A DNA stretch of 49,921 nt, from assembly GCA_025359265.1 (NCBI GenBank), contig JANYHB010000066.1, forward strand, positions 1 through 49,921. The letters are read 5' to 3'. The position numbers and the translations under genes are program-made. Below are positions 49,774 through 49,921 of this stretch, one piece after another. The notes under the pieces are model-generated. The model saw nothing but the letters and a program-made list of their open reading frames with translations, was not told the DNA's origin and did no database searches. This DNA comes from Hyphomicrobiales bacterium (GTDB lineage Bacteria > Pseudomonadota > Alphaproteobacteria > Rhizobiales > Aestuariivirgaceae). How positions within the stretch are numbered: the first letter of the stretch is position 1; every line of letters begins with the position of its first letter.

Positions 49774-49921
49774 ATGGGATAAGTTCTACACCGGAGTGCC
49801 GCAACAACTGAGGCGGTCCGTCGAGCGATACAAAATAGTCAAGCGAGCCTGAGAGCGCTTTCCAAGCGTTATGGCATAAACCAGAAGACCGTCGCCAAAT
49901 GGAAGAAGCGGACATCGGTTG
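49774..49921 (+). pseudogene. IS481-family transposase N terminus with stop at codon 3, cut by window end
   Basis: From the ATG at 49774 the frame reads Met-Gly-stop, then VLHRSAATTEAVRRAIQNSQ, ASLRALSKRYGINQKTVAKW and KKRTSV up to the window end. Relatives read MGQVLH at the start, so the TAA at 49780-49782 is a one-base change from CAA. The helix-turn-helix (SLRALSKRYGINQKTVAKWK) is intact. No ATG, GTG or TTG start follows in frame within the window, so this copy is probably not translated. The rest of the element is not visible. Confidence 0.8.

Noticed and set aside
1-49921. CRISPR arrays, phage gene modules, toxin-antitoxin pairs or restriction systems
   Set aside because: I looked for regular spaced repeats, cas-like, capsid/terminase-like, small overlapping toxin-antitoxin pairs and methyltransferase motifs, and saw none in this window.

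Overview
The window looks like chromosomal DNA of an alphaproteobacterium, probably of the Hyphomicrobiales/Rhizobiales type, with moderate G+C (about half by eye). Pointers are an ilvE-petP-petR-histidine kinase block, a uvrC-pgsA-moaD block, a Ku/LigD pair behind a sigma-EcfG promoter (GGAAC-N16-CGTT), a GTTC-N7-GTTC LexA box, and a Caulobacter-type ceramide synthesis cluster. I cannot name a genus. The standard code is used: many genes end in TGA.

0-7 kb: a decayed IS21 (istB) fragment is followed by a DNA-repair island, mostly on the minus strand. It holds ku-ligD (non-homologous end joining), a tiny membrane peptide gene behind a sigma-EcfG promoter, and a radical-SAM / UdgX-type uracil-DNA glycosylase pair. 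The pair sits behind an apparent SOS box and leaderless promoter. The UdgX gene carries an in-frame TGA at codon 15.

7-14.8 kb: plus-strand genes for an FAD-dependent enzyme (with its own sigma-EcfG promoter), a stand-alone receiver, an Nramp-like transporter, a PHB-depolymerase-family esterase, a CHASE3/HWE histidine kinase and an orphan periplasmic sugar-binding protein.

14.8-17.1 kb: a genomic scar. It contains a second IS21 remnant sharing a perfect 20-bp palindrome with the first, an ABC ATPase lacking its Walker A region, a response regulator lacking its output domain, and the 3' half of a tRNA-Met.

17.1-27.6 kb: a lipid region. A plus-strand operon (fatty acyl-AMP ligase, cerR, acyl carrier protein, spt) converges on a minus-strand operon (ceramide synthase, metallophosphoesterase, LptF/LptG-like permease). 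All five gene types known to be needed for bacterial ceramide synthesis are present, plus a likely export/processing pair. A sterol-desaturase-type hydroxylase lies upstream.

27.6-34.2 kb: a four-gene minus-strand operon, MoxR ATPase - DUF58 - DUF4159/BatA-like membrane protein - VWA-like membrane protein. 34.2-42.5 kb: plus-strand housekeeping genes (DUF1285, CoA-type Nudix, CCA-adding enzyme, cupin, pteridine-reductase-like SDR, folB, uvrC, pgsA, moaD, an RluB-type pseudouridine synthase, DUF1003), mostly with overlapping start and stop codons.

42.6-49.9 kb: a sugar kinase/aldolase pair, a DUF2161 nuclease-fold protein, ilvE, the petP-petR-kinase signalling operon, and a pyridoxamine-phosphate-oxidase-like gene cut at its 5' end by an IS481-type element. 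The visible part of that element's transposase has a stop at codon 3.
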